Below are positions 19,475-27,947 of a stretch of 64,000 nt of DNA, in pieces. Position numbers and translations under genes: made by a program. This stretch comes from Acidithiobacillus ferridurans. Its GTDB lineage: Bacteria > Pseudomonadota > Gammaproteobacteria > Acidithiobacillales > Acidithiobacillaceae. The first letter of the stretch is position 1; every line of letters begins with the position of its first letter. The stretch is from the NCBI RefSeq assembly GCF_003966655.1, contig NZ_AP018795.1, positions 806,001-870,000 on the forward strand, written 5' to 3'. The notes beneath the pieces are model-generated. The model was not told where the DNA came from. It saw only the letters and a program-made list of their open reading frames with translations, and ran no database searches.

Positions 19475-21535
19475 TCAGTGCGCTATTGCCGCCTCCTTCG
19501 CAGTCTGGCGATGAATGGATTGCAGCCAGGAAACAGCCGGGGTATAGGCCGGATTCGCGCGCAACAATTGCAACAGGGTGGCTTCCGTCGCACGTTTTTC
19601 GCCTGCCCGCCACTGGGTGAGGGCGATTTCCATCTGCAGATTACTGCGCGGGTAAGAAAACAGCGGCCGCTGTAACCCGGCAGATAAAAAGGCTATACCC
19701 TCCCCGATGTGCCCCTGATCCACATAGGCCAGTTGGGCGATTTTGTTGCGCAGGCCGACACTTTCGGGATTGATCGCCAGGCCTTTACGCCAGGCCAGCA
19801 GCGCCAACCGGTCCTGCTGCGCCTTATCGAGGCCGAGCAGGGCGCCCTGCTCCAGATAGAGCGTACCGATGGAATTCCACACGCCCGACTGCTGGGGAAT
19901 TCCCACCAGACTCTGGCGATATTGACTGAGCGCCGCCTTTACCAAGGAACGGCGTTGGGCAATATCCGGCTGCTTTCCGCGCTCTGCGAGACTGAGATAG
20001 GTGTTGGCCAGATACACATGGGGTTGGGTCGCCAACGGTCGTACCAGCGTCAGCACATCCGCCGCCTTGAGTAGAAGCACGGCACGCTGGTTCGCGTTGG
20101 GGATCAACCGGTTGAGCCAGCCGTTTTCGCTCAGCAGGGCGAAAGTCGCGCCATCGGCGGCGAGGTTCCAGGAAGCCGCCACCACCGCCAGCACCAGGAG
20201 CGCTTGCGCGATGAATCCATGGTTAATGCCGATCCGTGGTAGCAAGGGCGCAGTCTCGGTCTGGACACCGTAGAACCGCCAGGCACGTGCCAGAAAGAGG
20301 CCAGACAGCAGGCTCAGGGGTAGATTGTAGAAAATGAAATTCCCCAGGGCATGGCCGGTAACGGCGAAAACCCCGAGTACCAGACCCAGGGCCTGCAAGC
20401 GGCGTTCATCCGGCACCTGCAAGACCTTGCCCGCGCGGTAAAGCAGACGGTACAGGGCGTACATCAGGGTCGCGGCAAAGCCGAGGAGAACACCCAGATT
20501 GATGAGCCCTCCCTCGGCCAGATATTCCAGGTAATCATTGTGGGCGTAAGTACCCGCCGACGCCAATTCGCCGGGCAGACGATAGGCAGGGTAATTCAGA
20601 AAATATGACCCGAGGCCGGTACCCAGCCAGGGATGGCTGAGAAACATATGCCAGGTCGCCACCCACATCAACCCGCGGGAAACCGTAGAAATGTTATGGG
20701 TAATGAAGCCTGGCGCCAGATGTCCCAGAAGGTCATAGCCCTGGGGATAACCCAGCAGGGAAAAGCTGATCAACGCCACCGCCGTTATCACCGCCATACG
20801 CGCCCAGCCGCCCGGGCGCCTTCCAAACCCCCAGAAAACAAAAGGCATCGTACATATCCACGCCAGCAACCCACCCCGGCTATTCGTGGAAAAAAACGCG
20901 AGCAGGATTACGGTAAGCGTGGTGAGATAAAATAACCCGGCCATGTTTAGCTGAAGCGCCCCAAAGCGCGTACCGCGTTTCTCATCGTCGATGAGGTAAA
21001 CGGCAAGAATGGGGAAAAACAGGAGATTCAGCCACGCCGCGAAACTGTTGGTATCCAGCAGCGGACCATAAGGCCGCAAGCCGGATAGCCCAACGCCCTG
21101 CCCCATCCAGTGGTAATACTGCCAGAGCGCCATACCGCTCAGAATCCAGGCACTCAGCAAGATCCCTCGCCAAAACCAGACCCAGGCCTGTTCTGCGACC
21201 GGCGCCGGAATCATCACGCTGATGAGAAATGTCAGTGGCAGGGCACCCAATACCCAAAAGTAGAACCAGCTCGTGTAAGGTGATCCGCTCCAGAACAGGG
21301 TCAGGCCAAACCACAGCAGCCAGAGCAGCATGAAGATCGGCAAAAACCCGCGCGGCCAGGCCAGTCCTTCCCCCAGGCGCGGCCACCAGACCAGTGCACC
21401 CCAGACCATCAAAACCATGCTGGTGACGGCCAGCAGGGGGATCATCTGACCGTTGTAATACCAGGAAAAAAAATAAGCGATCAGGGGAAAGGCCGCATAG
21501 AGCCCGGCCCGATAGGAGGGTACGGCAGGATTCAC
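19475..21535 (-). CDS. O-antigen ligase/Wzy_C family membrane protein with TPR tail
   Basis: The start is a GTG at 21535 overlapping the previous stop (GTGA), giving 686 residues. There are about twelve membrane helices, with the Wzy_C landmark HNISTVSRGLMWVATWHMFL, then HPWLGTGLGSYFLNYPAY and YAHNDYLEYLAEGGLINLG, the conserved His-Asn-x-Tyr-Leu motif of O-antigen ligases, PglL-type oligosaccharyltransferases and Wzy polymerases. The last 200 residues are soluble and helical with TPR-like repeats (WRKGLAINPESVGLRNKIAQ). It probably transfers or polymerises a lipid-linked glycan on the periplasmic face. Ligase, PglL and Wzy cannot be told apart here. No glycan synthesis genes are adjacent, which fits PglL-type more than Wzy. 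Identification is by pattern. Confidence 0.8.
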   Translation of the reverse strand: MNPAVPSYRAGLYAAFPLIAYFFSWYYNGQMIPLLAVTSMVLMVWGALVWWPRLGEGLAWPRGFLPIFMLLWLLWFGLTLFWSGSPYTSWFYFWVLGALPLTFLISVMIPAPVAEQAWVWFWRGILLSAWILSGMALWQYYHWMGQGVGLSGLRPYGPLLDTNSFAAWLNLLFFPILAVYLIDDEKRGTRFGALQLNMAGLFYLTTLTVILLAFFSTNSRGGLLAWICTMPFVFWGFGRRPGGWARMAVITAVALISFSLLGYPQGYDLLGHLAPGFITHNISTVSRGLMWVATWHMFLSHPWLGTGLGSYFLNYPAYRLPGELASAGTYAHNDYLEYLAEGGLINLGVLLGFAATLMYALYRLLYRAGKVLQVPDERRLQALGLVLGVFAVTGHALGNFIFYNLPLSLLSGLFLARAWRFYGVQTETAPLLPRIGINHGFIAQALLVLAVVAASWNLAADGATFALLSENGWLNRLIPNANQRAVLLLKAADVLTLVRPLATQPHVYLANTYLSLAERGKQPDIAQRRSLVKAALSQYRQSLVGIPQQSGVWNSIGTLYLEQGALLGLDKAQQDRLALLAWRKGLAINPESVGLRNKIAQLAYVDQGHIGEGIAFLSAGLQRPLFSYPRSNLQMEIALTQWRAGEKRATEATLLQLLRANPAYTPAVSWLQSIHRQTAKEAAIAH

Positions 21536-21726
21536 TGATCGTCTCCAGCATGTTGTGGGCAACAGTAATGGCCGTCAGCCCGGCGGACCGCTTCCTGTAG
21601 TGGCAGATGCCGGTTGCAGCGCGCGCATCGCACCAGCCGATCTATCCGTGGCGCCCGGGGGCGGCGGTGCTGCCGACCATACCAAAGCAGCGCCACAAAC
21701 ACCGTTAGAATCAGCCACTTCAACAT
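21532..21726 (-). CDS. PP0621-like small zinc-ribbon membrane protein
   Basis: The product (64 residues from the ATG at 21726; an upstream in-frame ATG would add 13) has one membrane helix (KWLILTVFVALLWYG), an Arg-rich stretch, and a small Cys cluster: LVRCARCNRHLPLQEA...HYCCPQH. This C-x-x-C plus C-C arrangement is a zinc-ribbon-like unit, and the size matches the PP0621 family of uncharacterised proteobacterial proteins. It overlaps the start of the O-antigen-ligase-type gene by 4 bases. Confidence 0.65.
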   Translation of the reverse strand: MLKWLILTVFVALLWYGRQHRRPRAPRIDRLVRCARCNRHLPLQEAVRRADGHYCCPQHAGDDQ

Positions 21727-21817
21727 AAGCACAGGTACCCGTGTGGTGCGGACTGACAGCGCCATGCCATCCGCGGATCCACCACAAAAAGCGACTCGAC
21801 GATCGCCAAGTCCTTGT

Positions 21818-21840
21818 GAAAAAGGCCCGACAATGCGGGC
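21818..21840 (-). terminator. Rho-independent terminator downstream of tRNA-Pro
   Basis: On the minus strand a 6-bp stem GGCCCG / CGGGCC (positions 21835-21840 and 21823-21828) with a 6-nt loop is followed by five T. It lies 12 bases beyond the CCA of the tRNA, so it ends the ispB-tRNA transcript or the tRNA transcript. Confidence 0.8.
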
Positions 21841-21851
21841 CTTTCCTCAAT

Positions 21852-21928
<77 letters not shown>

Positions 21929-21938
21929 ATGACATACA

Positions 21939-22907
21939 TCAAAAATCACGCCGCACGGCAAATGCCGCCAAAAAAGCAAGGGCTTCCTTCTCCACACCTG
22001 CCGGGAACCCGGACAGGCAAGCAATGGCCTGATCCGCCTTTTCCTTCGCGACGCGCAAAGTGTAATCAATTGACCCCGTTCTGGCAATGATTTCCCAGAC
22101 GGTTCCAAAGACGGCTGGCGCATTGCCGCACAGTGCTTCACGCAGAATGGCCTGCTCCGCCGCCGTAGCATGCTGCATGGCGTGGATATAGGGCAGGGTT
22201 GCCTTGCCTTCCGCGAGATCGTCGCCGCGGTTTTTACCCATTTTCTCGGCACTGGTGGAATAATCCAAGGCGTCATCCATCAACTGAAAGGCGATGCCGA
22301 GCAGCGAGCCATATTGCGCCAAGGCATTCTCCGCAGCGGCATCCAGGTGGTTTACCAGCGCCCCGATACGGGCGGCGGCCTCGAAGAGCTTGGCAGTCTT
22401 GGCTTCTATGACCGCGAAGTACGCCTCAGGGCTCAGATCGGCATCGTTGGCATTCTCCAGTTGCGCAACCTCTCCCTGGGCAATAACGCTGGTGGCCTCC
22501 GCCATGGTGGCGAGGATACGCATGTCGCCGTCCTGTACCATCATCTCGAAGGATCGGGCGTAAAGAAAATCCCCGACGAGGACGGCGGCGGCGTTGCCCC
22601 AGCGTTGATTGGCAGTCGCATTGCTGCGCCGCAGTTCGGAACCATCGACTACGTCATCATGCAGCAGCGTCGCGGTGTGGATAAACTCGACAACAGCCGC
22701 CAGAGAGATCGGACGCGGGCCACGCTCACCGCCCATACGTGCGGCGAGCAGCAGAACAATAGGCCGCAGCCTTTTGCCACCGGCGTTGATCAGATAAGTC
22801 CCCATGGCCGGAATGGTCGGCACCCCCGAACGCAATTGTTCCTGGATAACGCTGTTCACCGCAACCATATCGGCCCGTACGAGGCGGTTGACTTCCTCCA
22901 GATTCAT
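21939..22907 (-). CDS. ispB: Polyprenyl (octaprenyl) diphosphate synthase
   Basis: The 322-residue protein has both aspartate-rich motifs of trans-prenyltransferases: LLHDDVVDGSELRRSN (first DDxxD with the following Arg pair) and FQLMDDALDYS (second DDxxD). It also has the GGKRLRP block near residue 44 and GKNRGDDLAEGKATLP. It adds isopentenyl diphosphate to make the polyprenyl tail of ubiquinone. The start is at 22907, with a GGGAG site about eleven bases upstream; longer in-frame starts lack such a site. The close match in length to IspB (323 in E. coli) supports the octaprenyl type, but the exact chain length cannot be read from sequence. Confidence 0.93.
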   Translation of the reverse strand: MNLEEVNRLVRADMVAVNSVIQEQLRSGVPTIPAMGTYLINAGGKRLRPIVLLLAARMGGERGPRPISLAAVVEFIHTATLLHDDVVDGSELRRSNATANQRWGNAAAVLVGDFLYARSFEMMVQDGDMRILATMAEATSVIAQGEVAQLENANDADLSPEAYFAVIEAKTAKLFEAAARIGALVNHLDAAAENALAQYGSLLGIAFQLMDDALDYSTSAEKMGKNRGDDLAEGKATLPYIHAMQHATAAEQAILREALCGNAPAVFGTVWEIIARTGSIDYTLRVAKEKADQAIACLSGFPAGVEKEALAFLAAFAVRRDF

Positions 22908-23008
22908 GCCCTTGCTGCTCCCTGCTGTCTGCCTCAGCACCTGCCACACACCGGTATGGTGCGGAGCCGTTGATTGCAGGCGATTGTCGTTAGCGCGGCA
23001 CAAGCTTG

Positions 23009-23974
23009 TCAAGCGCGGTCGTCCGCCTTATGCGCAGCGCCGGACAACCCGGCCGGGATCTCCAGGTGGCGTGATCTGGCCAATCGTCTCAATACTTCCG
23101 GGTCGCCATTCCAATGTGCAAGAGTATCCCACAGGGGGTGCGGGCCGAGGTCTTCACCTACCCGCAACATGCGTTCACGCAAGGTTTTGCCACCACTGCC
23201 CACCGCCAGAAAGAGCAGTATCAGGGTATTGATATAATCCTCGCTACGGCGTTGCTGGTAGGTGATGCGCAGAAGTTCGGCATACAACGGCAGTCGCCGC
23301 GGTTCATGGGCGATAGCCCGCCACAGGATCGCCATGCCGTAGGCCGGATCATGGTTGCGGGACACCAGGGCCAGCGCCATCTCCGCCGTCATGACGGCAT
23401 CCGGAGTTCGCACGTGCGGAAGGGGGATGGCCATGCCCACTTTCTCGGCAAGCACGAGGAGTTCAAGATTGCCGGGATCCTGACTCAGGCCGGTATTTAC
23501 CCGTTCCTGCCACCAGGATTCGTCCATAGGGGCAGCCCCCGGCTTTTCTCCCAGACTTTCGAGCAACTCGGCATAGCTGTCGATATCGGCCATGGCAAGA
23601 TAGGCATCCAGGAGCATGTTGATGGGTTTGGTCACATGCGGATTGATATCCACATACCAGCGCAACACGGTCGCGGCCTGCGCATAGTGGCCATACTCCA
23701 GGTAAATGGTCGCTTCGTTGAGAAGATCGTCGATGCTGAGCGCTTGCTGCTCGGCACCACCGGTAGTAGTTACGGGTGGCGCAACAGCATCTACGCTGGA
23801 CACTTCGGGTCGCATCTGCCGCACGTCTGTGGCGGGTGCCGAACGCGCTGCTGAGGAGACTGGCGCGCTGCTTTTGTTCTGTAAACGGCGGCGCCGTGCC
23901 CGTAAACGGATGAAAACCTCCACCAGCAGCAGCAGGACGACAACGATTTCCAACAGTAACATTACACCTTGCAT
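23009..23974 (-). CDS. Membrane-anchored TPR protein, FimV/HemY-like
   Basis: The 321-residue product has an N-terminal membrane helix (GVMLLLEIVVVLLLLVEVFI) followed by an Arg-rich stop, a low-complexity linker, and a helical domain with TPR-type repeats (LLNEATIYLEYGHYAQAATVLRWYVDINP; YAELLESLGEKPG). The segment IDDLLNEATIYLEYGHYAQA resembles the C-terminal FimV domain, a polar scaffold for type IV pili and envelope machines. The start at 23974 has AGGTG upstream. It lies 90 bases after ntrC on the same strand but has no obvious functional link to it. Confidence 0.55.
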   Translation of the reverse strand: MQGVMLLLEIVVVLLLLVEVFIRLRARRRRLQNKSSAPVSSAARSAPATDVRQMRPEVSSVDAVAPPVTTTGGAEQQALSIDDLLNEATIYLEYGHYAQAATVLRWYVDINPHVTKPINMLLDAYLAMADIDSYAELLESLGEKPGAAPMDESWWQERVNTGLSQDPGNLELLVLAEKVGMAIPLPHVRTPDAVMTAEMALALVSRNHDPAYGMAILWRAIAHEPRRLPLYAELLRITYQQRRSEDYINTLILLFLAVGSGGKTLRERMLRVGEDLGPHPLWDTLAHWNGDPEVLRRLARSRHLEIPAGLSGAAHKADDRA

Positions 23975-24064
23975 AGGCACCTCGAGTTCGACCAAACATG
24001 TCCCTGTATTCCCGCATACAAGGGGGTATTAGTCGAAAGCCCGGGATTCGCCAGAAGCGACGCT

Positions 24065-25471
24065 TTACGTATCCTCCGCCATGCCCAACTCCTTCAGCTT
24101 GCGGGTGAGCGTATTGCGCCCCCACCCGAGTTTGTGCGCGGCGCTCTGCTTATGGCCACGGGTATGTTGCAGGGCCGCTTCCAGCAGACAGCGTTCGAAC
24201 AGCGGCTGAATTTTGTCCAGCAAGGCTTCTTCACCACCAGCGAGGCGCTGCCGTACCACCGCCCCCAGCAGCAGGCGCCAATCCTGGGTGTTCGGGTCCG
24301 ATATCATGGCGGACGCCGGCGACGCGGCCATTTCCGGCGGCAAATCCGTCACCTGGACCTCGCGGGTGGGTGCCATCACCGTAATCCAGCGACAGACGTT
24401 TTCCAATTGGCGCACATTACCGGGCCAATGCCAGTTCATAAAGGCGGTCTCCGCCTCCGGACTCAATATTCGCCGCTCCACATCCAGTTGCTCCGCGCTA
24501 CGACGGAGAAAATGGCGGGCCAGACGCGGGATGTCCTCCCGCCGCTCGCGTATGGGCGGAAGATGGATATGGATGACGTTGAGACGGTGGTAGAGATCTT
24601 CCCGGAAGCTGCCATCGCGCACCTTGGCTTCGAGGTTCTGGTGGGTCGCGGCGAGGACGCGGACGTCCGCACGCTGGGGCGCGTGGCCACCGACCCGATA
24701 GAAAGTACCGTCGGAAAGCACCCGCAGCAGGCGCGTTTGCAGGGCGGCCGGCATATCGCCGATTTCATCCAGAAAGAGGGTTCCCCCGGAGGCCTGCTCG
24801 AAGCGACCCTGCCGGGTCTGCACCGCCCCGGTAAAAGCGCCCTTTTCATGGCCGAAAAGTTCCGATTCCAGCAACTCGGCGGGAATGGCCGCCGTGTTGA
24901 TAGCGATGAAAGGTCCGCGCGCACGGGGGCTGTGCCGGTGCAGCGCACTGGCCACCAACTCCTTGCCGGATCCCGATTCACCGGTAATCAGCACATTGAT
25001 CTGTGAGCGCGACAGTCGCCCGATGGCACGAAACACCTCCTGCATGGCCGGAGCCTCACCGATCATTTCCGCCGGATCGCTCTCCTCAACACCCGCCGCA
25101 CTCGGTCCCGCCCCACTGCCGAGGGCGCGCCGCACCAGCGTAACCGCCTCGTCCATGTCAAACGGCTTGGGCAGATACTCAAAGGCCCCACTTTGAAAAG
25201 CGGCGACGGCATTGTCGAGATCAGAGTGCGCCGTCATCACGATCACCGGCAGTTTTGGCCAGCGCGACTGAACTTCGCGCAGAAACGCCAATCCGTCCAG
25301 GCCGGGCATGCGCAGATCGGTGACAACGGCGCCCGGCTGCTCACGCCCCAGGGCCCGCAGCGCGCTGTCGGCGTCTGCAAAGCTGCGCACCAGGATATCG
25401 GCCTGAGTCAACGCCTTCTCTAAAACCCAGCGAATGGAAGGATCGTCATCGATAATCCAGACCTGTGTCAT
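24065..25471 (-). CDS. ntrC: Nitrogen response regulator NtrC (NRI)
   Basis: The 468-residue protein has a receiver domain (phospho-acceptor Asp52 in VVTDLRMPGLDG, Lys102 in LPKPF), an AAA+ sigma-54 activator domain (Walker A GESGSGKE at 164-170, GAFTGA loop at 211-216, Walker B GGTLFLDEIGDMP) and a C-terminal Fis-type helix-turn-helix (HKQSAAHKLGWGRNTLTRKLKELG). Phosphorylated NtrC binds enhancer dyads and opens sigma-54 promoters under nitrogen limitation. Its start overlaps the ntrB stop (ATGA), so the pair is translationally coupled. Candidate binding sites for this protein occur at several promoters between 26.7 and 40.8 kb. Confidence 0.95.
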   Translation of the reverse strand: MTQVWIIDDDPSIRWVLEKALTQADILVRSFADADSALRALGREQPGAVVTDLRMPGLDGLAFLREVQSRWPKLPVIVMTAHSDLDNAVAAFQSGAFEYLPKPFDMDEAVTLVRRALGSGAGPSAAGVEESDPAEMIGEAPAMQEVFRAIGRLSRSQINVLITGESGSGKELVASALHRHSPRARGPFIAINTAAIPAELLESELFGHEKGAFTGAVQTRQGRFEQASGGTLFLDEIGDMPAALQTRLLRVLSDGTFYRVGGHAPQRADVRVLAATHQNLEAKVRDGSFREDLYHRLNVIHIHLPPIRERREDIPRLARHFLRRSAEQLDVERRILSPEAETAFMNWHWPGNVRQLENVCRWITVMAPTREVQVTDLPPEMAASPASAMISDPNTQDWRLLLGAVVRQRLAGGEEALLDKIQPLFERCLLEAALQHTRGHKQSAAHKLGWGRNTLTRKLKELGMAEDT

Positions 25472-26553
25472 GCGGATGCCTCCCGGTGCGGTGACAGGGG
25501 CAGGGAAACGGAAAATACCGTTTCTCCAGGTTCTGAATGGCAGTGGACCACGCCGCCATGCCCACGCACCAGTCCCTGTGCGATGGCGAGCCCCATTCCC
25601 ATACCCTCGGCACGACTGGTGACCAGGGGCAAAAAGATCCGTGGCAGCAGGTCCGGGGAGATTCCCGGGCCGTTGTCGACGACATCCACACGCAGCGCCA
25701 GGCGGAACTTGTGGTGCAGCAGGGTAACGTAGCGTTCGACCCGGGTACGGATCAGGATTGCACCGTGGCGGTCCAGCGCCTGTTGGGCATTGCGCATCAG
25801 ATTCAGAAAAACCTGCACCAGTTGCTCCTGATCCGCCATAAGGTCGGGAATGGAGGGGTCGTAGTCGAAACGCACGGCAATACCGGTGGGCAATTCCGCA
25901 TTCAGCAGGTGACGCACGTGCTCCAGCACCTGATGGATATTCACCTCGGCAAAAACTGGGCGGCTACGGGGCCCCTGGAGGCGATCCACCAGATGATGCA
26001 GGCGATCCACCTCATGGAGAATGACGCGGATGTAATCTTTCAGTTCCGGACGTTGCAACTCACGATCCAGGAGCTGCGCAGCGCCACGCAAACCACCGAG
26101 GGGGTTTTTAATTTCGTGGGCGAGGCCGCGCAGCATCTCCTGCGCTGCGCCGTAAATGCGGTCCTGCATTTCCTCCTCGGCGTGCCGCGCCGGCAGTTCC
26201 ATGGGCCGCATTTCGATAATGAGGCCGTCGGTTGGTGCCGGTGTCACCACCAAATCCACCACGGCGCCGCCGCCCTCACTCAGCGCCAGGGGCAGGGCTC
26301 TACGCAGAGTCGCCGCATTCGCCGCAATGGTATCCGCAAAAAGTGTGGCAAATCGCTCTTCGCCAACGACACTGCATAGCGCCGGCAAATATTGTCCCAA
26401 TGCCTGGTGCTGGCTGATGCGCAGCAGATTCTCGGCGGCGGGATTCATATACCGGATGTGGTAACCCGCTCCCAGAATCAGTACCGCTGATTCCAGGGCG
26501 TCCAGCACCATATTCTCCGTGGGCAGGGTGGCTATGTTTTTGCGGCGCGCCAT
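25468..26553 (-). CDS. ntrB: Nitrogen sensor histidine kinase NtrB (NRII)
   Basis: The start at 26553 has CGGAG seven bases upstream and gives 361 residues with no membrane helix, as expected for NtrB. The order is a PAS domain (AVLILGAGYHIRYMNPAAENLLRI), an H-box GLAHEIKNPLGGLRGAAQLL with the phosphorylated His, an N-box (VFLNLMRNAQQAL) and a G-box (VVDNGPGISPDLLPRIF; GMGMGLAIAQGLVRGHGG). It phosphorylates or dephosphorylates NtrC under control of PII. A sigma-54-like promoter and an NtrC dyad lie upstream, suggesting autogenous control. Confidence 0.93.
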   Translation of the reverse strand: MARRKNIATLPTENMVLDALESAVLILGAGYHIRYMNPAAENLLRISQHQALGQYLPALCSVVGEERFATLFADTIAANAATLRRALPLALSEGGGAVVDLVVTPAPTDGLIIEMRPMELPARHAEEEMQDRIYGAAQEMLRGLAHEIKNPLGGLRGAAQLLDRELQRPELKDYIRVILHEVDRLHHLVDRLQGPRSRPVFAEVNIHQVLEHVRHLLNAELPTGIAVRFDYDPSIPDLMADQEQLVQVFLNLMRNAQQALDRHGAILIRTRVERYVTLLHHKFRLALRVDVVDNGPGISPDLLPRIFLPLVTSRAEGMGMGLAIAQGLVRGHGGVVHCHSEPGETVFSVSLPLSPHREASA

Positions 26554-26600
26554 GCAAGCTCCGATTTTATGATTCACCAAACAGGCTCCGTGCTCAGTAA

Positions 26601-26616
26601 AGCAAAAAGCGCACCA
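26601..26616 (-). promoter_or_regulatory. Sigma-54-like promoter of ntrB
   Basis: On the minus strand TGGTGC-GCTTT-TTGCT matches the -24/-12 consensus TGGCAC-N5-TTGCA/T with two changes in the -24 box. GG and GC are separated by exactly 10 bases. It lies about 48 bases upstream of the ntrB ATG and about 116 bases from the NtrC dyad, a normal enhancer distance. Confidence 0.55.
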
Positions 26617-26731
26617 GACCATCAGGAACGCAGCCCCTGCACCCCGGCATACCATGGACATACTTCTGCATCCCCGGCGCAAACACCAGGCATACCCTTA
26701 TCGTGCGGCAGCCGGTTGCAGACGCATATGA

Positions 26732-26748
26732 TGCACCATAATAGTGCA
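26732..26748. promoter_or_regulatory. NtrC enhancer-type dyad
   Basis: The 17-mer TGCACCATAATAGTGCA matches the NtrC consensus TGCACCA-N3-TGGTGCA at 16 of the 17 positions (the three spacer bases count as free). The same 17 bases recur exactly at 40670-40686. It can serve ntrB and possibly anbu, since enhancers act in either direction. Confidence 0.75.
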
Positions 26749-26787
26749 TTTCGGACGAGGCGCCTAGCGCCACTGGCGGCCGACCTT

Positions 26788-26816
26788 TTGGTCGCGCTTC
26801 CCAAGGACGGTATTTT
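26788..26816 (+). promoter_or_regulatory. Possible weak sigma-70 promoter of anbu
   Basis: TTGGTC and TATTTT separated by 17 bases lie 47 bases upstream of the anbu start. The match is partial, and no better promoter is visible in this gap. Confidence 0.25.
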
Positions 26817-26862
26817 CAGCGACTATCATCCATCCATGTCGTCGGGCTCACAGGAACACTCC

Positions 26863-27633
26863 ATGACCTATTGCCTCACCACCCACGTCACCGGGGGTCT
26901 GATTTTCTGCTCCGACTCGCGGACCAACGCGGGCACCGACAATGTCAGCATCTACTCGAAAATGCATCACTTCTGCTGGCCCGGGGATCGTTTTCTCTGC
27001 CTGCTTTCAGCGGGCAATCTGGCGACCACCCAGGGCGTGGTCAAGCGGATGCAGCAAGATATCGATCAGGACGCCGAAACCCATCTGCTCAATCTGACCA
27101 GCATGGCAGAGGCGGCGGATTATGTCGGCCTCATCAATGCCGAGGTGCAGCGCAACCAGGCCAACCGTGATACCGCCAACACCAATTTTGAGGCGACCTT
27201 CATACTCGGCGGGCAGATCGGGGCAGAAATGCCAGCCACCTACATGATCTATCCACAAGGCAACTACATCCATGAATCATCGGACCATCCCTTTCTGCAA
27301 ATCGGCGAAATCAAGTACGGCAAACCGATCCTGGACCGCGTAGTCAGGCCCGACCTCTCGCTGGAGGCTGCAGCACGCTGTGCGCTGGTCTCCATGAATT
27401 CCACCATGCGCAGCAATGTCACGGTAGGCCCTCCGGTGGAACTGCTCATTTACCACGCCAACAGCCTGCAGGCGGGGCGCTACCTGACCTTTTCCGAAGA
27501 AGATCCTTTTTACCGCAGCATCGGTGAACGCTGGAGCCAGGGGTTGCTACGGGCGCTGGATGACCTGCCGCGCTTTGCCTGGGAAAGTGCGGCCACGAGT
27601 CCCACGGAAACGACAGAAAACGGCGTCCGTTAA
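26863..27633 (+). CDS. anbu: Anbu proteasome-like peptidase (ancestral beta subunit)
   Basis: The start at 26863 has AGGA eight bases upstream. The 256-residue protein begins MTYCLTTHVTGGLIFCSDSRTNAG: after removal of Met, Thr2 would be the catalytic N-terminal nucleophile of the Ntn hydrolase fold, and the SDSRT block is the conserved Asp-Arg region of proteasome beta-type subunits. Anbu family proteins form open helical assemblies rather than closed rings. In proteobacteria they are encoded beside a circularly permuted ATP-grasp protein, an alpha-E protein and a transglutaminase, exactly as here. Their physiological substrate is unknown. The long intact reading frame argues for a functional gene. 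The NtrC dyad upstream suggests nitrogen control. Confidence 0.85.
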   Translation: MTYCLTTHVTGGLIFCSDSRTNAGTDNVSIYSKMHHFCWPGDRFLCLLSAGNLATTQGVVKRMQQDIDQDAETHLLNLTSMAEAADYVGLINAEVQRNQANRDTANTNFEATFILGGQIGAEMPATYMIYPQGNYIHESSDHPFLQIGEIKYGKPILDRVVRPDLSLEAAARCALVSMNSTMRSNVTVGPPVELLIYHANSLQAGRYLTFSEEDPFYRSIGERWSQGLLRALDDLPRFAWESAATSPTETTENGVR

Positions 27634-27669
27634 CGGACGAAATCAGCCCTGCACTACGGCTGAGCCAAG

Positions 27670-27686
27670 CGCACCGTATTGGTGCA
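27670..27686. promoter_or_regulatory. NtrC enhancer-type dyad of the ATP-grasp operon
   Basis: CGCACCGTATTGGTGCA matches TGCACCA-N3-TGGTGCA with both half-sites intact apart from the first base and the seventh. Its centre is about 141 bases upstream of the -24 box, a normal NtrC-to-promoter distance. Confidence 0.7.
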
Positions 27687-27818
27687 TATCTCTTCTTGAC
27701 TGCGGCACGGTCCCGCCGGAAATCCGCCATTCGGGTGCAACCGGCATCCAAGGACCACGAACTGCGGGAAATGTGATGGTTGGTGACCGGAGAACGAGGC
27801 GATCGCCCAGCCGGCATC

Positions 27819-27834
27819 TGGCATAATCTTTGCT
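27819..27834 (+). promoter_or_regulatory. Sigma-54 promoter of the ATP-grasp operon
   Basis: TGGCAT-AATCT-TTGCT differs from the TGGCAC-N5-TTGCT consensus at only one base, with GG and GC 10 bases apart. It lies 114 bases upstream of the ATP-grasp start codon. Confidence 0.8.
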
Positions 27835-27947
27835 GATATCATCCCAGCGACCACAGCACAGCCCGATCCGGCACCGGAACGAGGACGTCGTCTCACCGCC
27901 ATATTCAGAAGCGTGAGCGTGCATCACGCGAAGAGGAGAACTGGTTT

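Larger units (their letters stand above)
26554..26862. other. Divergent regulatory region between ntrB and anbu
   Basis: This 309-base gap separates divergent ntrB and anbu. It holds one strong NtrC-type dyad (26732-26748), a sigma-54-like element facing ntrB (26601-26616), and only a weak candidate sigma-70 element facing anbu (26788-26816). I found no GG-N10-GC sigma-54 element facing anbu between the dyad and the anbu start. Confidence 0.6.
27634..27947 (+). other. Promoter region of the ATP-grasp/alpha-E/transglutaminase operon
   Basis: This 314-base region has no credible gene. It contains an NtrC-type dyad (27670-27686) and a sigma-54 promoter (27819-27834), listed separately. No clear terminator for anbu is seen, so read-through from anbu is possible. 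Confidence 0.6.

Noticed and set aside
26749-26862. Sigma-54 promoter facing anbu
   Set aside because: None of the GG dinucleotides in this interval has GC 10 bases downstream, so no such promoter is annotated.
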